From Methanomicrobiales archaeon (GTDB lineage Archaea; Halobacteriota; Syntropharchaeia; Alkanophagales; Methanospirareceae): 5,221 nt of DNA. The notes below the pieces were generated by a model. It ran no database searches. It was not told the DNA's origin and worked only from the letters and a program-made list of their open reading frames with translations. The stretch is from positions 1 through 5,221 of the forward strand of contig QEXZ01000114.1 of the NCBI GenBank assembly GCA_003160755.1, read 5' to 3'. The position numbers and the translations under genes were made by a program. Of the stretch, positions 4,588 through 5,221 are shown piece by piece (positions within the stretch are counted from its first letter, which is position 1; each line of letters opens with the position of its first letter).

Positions 4588-5221
4588 ATGACTATTACAC
4601 TTAATTGGGATACCTCAACAAACAGAGACCTGTTAAAACGCTTGCTTCGTAAGGTTTTCGATAGCACCGATCATGGTGCCCTTGTAGATCATGCAAAATT
4701 CTGCAAGGTTATTCCGGTTACGGATGAGTACGAAAGGGAAATCCGTATGGCGGGATTTGAAGGCCAAGAGAAGCTGGCTGATGGACAGGTCATACCCATG
4801 GCAGACCCAGCTCTTGATACCACGAAAGATTGGCGTCAGGAGCGGTTTGGTTTGGGATTCAAGATCACATCTGGTATGAAAAAATATAACAGATGGGACT
4901 TGATGGAGAAGTTTAGTCGTCTTTTGAAGGTGGCTGTTCTTGAAGAGACCGATATCGAGATCTTCAAGATGTGGAATAACACCACAGCAACCACTTATGC
5001 CGCAGGGTTCGATACCTTGGCATTGGCTAGTGCTTCTCATACTTGTCTCAATGACGACGTTGACACGTATAGCAACTACGGAAATGGGGCTCTTGGATTT
5101 TCACAGCTTGAAAGTGCGTTAGTGTACTTCGATACGGTGCCGGATGATATGGGACGAATCCGTCCCAAGATTCCTAACCGCTTGTATGTACATCCGCAGT
5201 TAAGGCGTGAAGGCCGAGAAC
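4588..5221 (+). CDS. Major capsid protein, N-terminal 211 aa (cut by window end)
   Basis: This protein forms the shell of the head. The frame is open from ATG 4588 to the last base, with no stop, so only the N-terminal part is present. GGTGAG (4577-4582) lies 5 nt before the start. The visible protein begins MTITLNWDTSTNRDLLKRLL. It continues through an Arg/Lys-rich region with a GFKITSGMKKYNRWDLMEKF stretch (90-109). It then shows a segment recalling HK97-fold capsid proteins of the Mu gpT-like group: SHTCLNDDVDTYSNYGNGAL (150-169), FSQLESALVYFDTVPDDMGR (171-190) and PNRLYVHPQLRREGRE (196-211). The His-x(9)-Tyr-Ser-Asn pattern and the final Leu-Tyr-Val-x-Pro strand are the main clues. Position after portal, scaffold and decoration genes supports it. 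The family is judged from memory of such patterns; the C-terminal half is outside the window. Confidence 0.85.
   Translation, partial: MTITLNWDTSTNRDLLKRLLRKVFDSTDHGALVDHAKFCKVIPVTDEYEREIRMAGFEGQEKLADGQVIPMADPALDTTKDWRQERFGLGFKITSGMKKYNRWDLMEKFSRLLKVAVLEETDIEIFKMWNNTTATTYAAGFDTLALASASHTCLNDDVDTYSNYGNGALGFSQLESALVYFDTVPDDMGRIRPKIPNRLYVHPQLRREGRE

Noticed and set aside
4583..4591. ATGAAATGA overlapping the capsid start
   Set aside because: It gives only a two-codon reading (ATG AAA TGA). The capsid ATG at 4588 is better spaced from GGTGAG.
4633..5040. 135-aa - strand reading frame
   Set aside because: It is fully antisense to the major capsid protein, whose frame and family features are clear.

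Overview
This window looks like part of the virion head-assembly module of a tailed double-stranded DNA bacteriophage (Caudoviricetes) or prophage. Every gene supported here is on the + strand. The genes are tightly packed, with one 8-nt overlap, one stop codon directly followed by a start, and gaps of at most 65 nt. Most have strong Shine-Dalgarno sites of the GGAGG type, which points to a bacterial host using standard bacterial translation. TAA, TGA and TAG all serve as stop codons, so there is no sign of stop-codon reassignment. No host genes, integrase, tRNA, CRISPR array or insertion sequence is visible, and the host cannot be named from this sequence.

Layout, left to right. (1) 36-1973 encodes a 645-aa portal protein with a Pro/Gly/Met-rich C-terminal tail. 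Its reading frame is open back to the window edge, so the start is not fully settled. (2) 1998-2252 and 2245-2499 encode two unrecognised, mostly helical proteins of 84 aa each, overlapping by 8 nt. The first most likely starts at a TTG. (3) A short hairpin spans the stop codon of the second small gene. It is followed by 2537-3433, a 298-aa acidic, charged, helical protein with the composition and position of a capsid scaffolding protein. (4) 3434-3943 encodes a 169-aa protein of unknown function that starts immediately after the scaffold stop codon. (5) A 65-nt intergenic stretch holds nested inverted repeats and a 10-bp direct repeat. (6) 4009-4575 encodes a 188-aa beta-rich protein, possibly a capsid decoration or accessory head protein. 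(7) 4588 to the window end is the N-terminal 211 aa of a major capsid protein, cut off by the edge.

The inferred roles fit together as follows. The portal forms the ring at the capsid vertex through which DNA enters. The scaffold directs assembly of the major capsid protein into a procapsid around the portal. The 188-aa protein may bind the capsid surface. No protease gene lies between portal and major capsid protein, and the scaffold appears as its own full-length gene. This recalls the P22 order portal-scaffold-coat more than the HK97 order portal-protease-capsid. The two 84-aa proteins and the 169-aa protein have no function I can assign and are the least understood genes here. I see no convincing sign of a new defence or regulatory system. 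The most distinctive non-coding feature is the structured repeat region at 3944-4008, just before the probable decoration and capsid genes.
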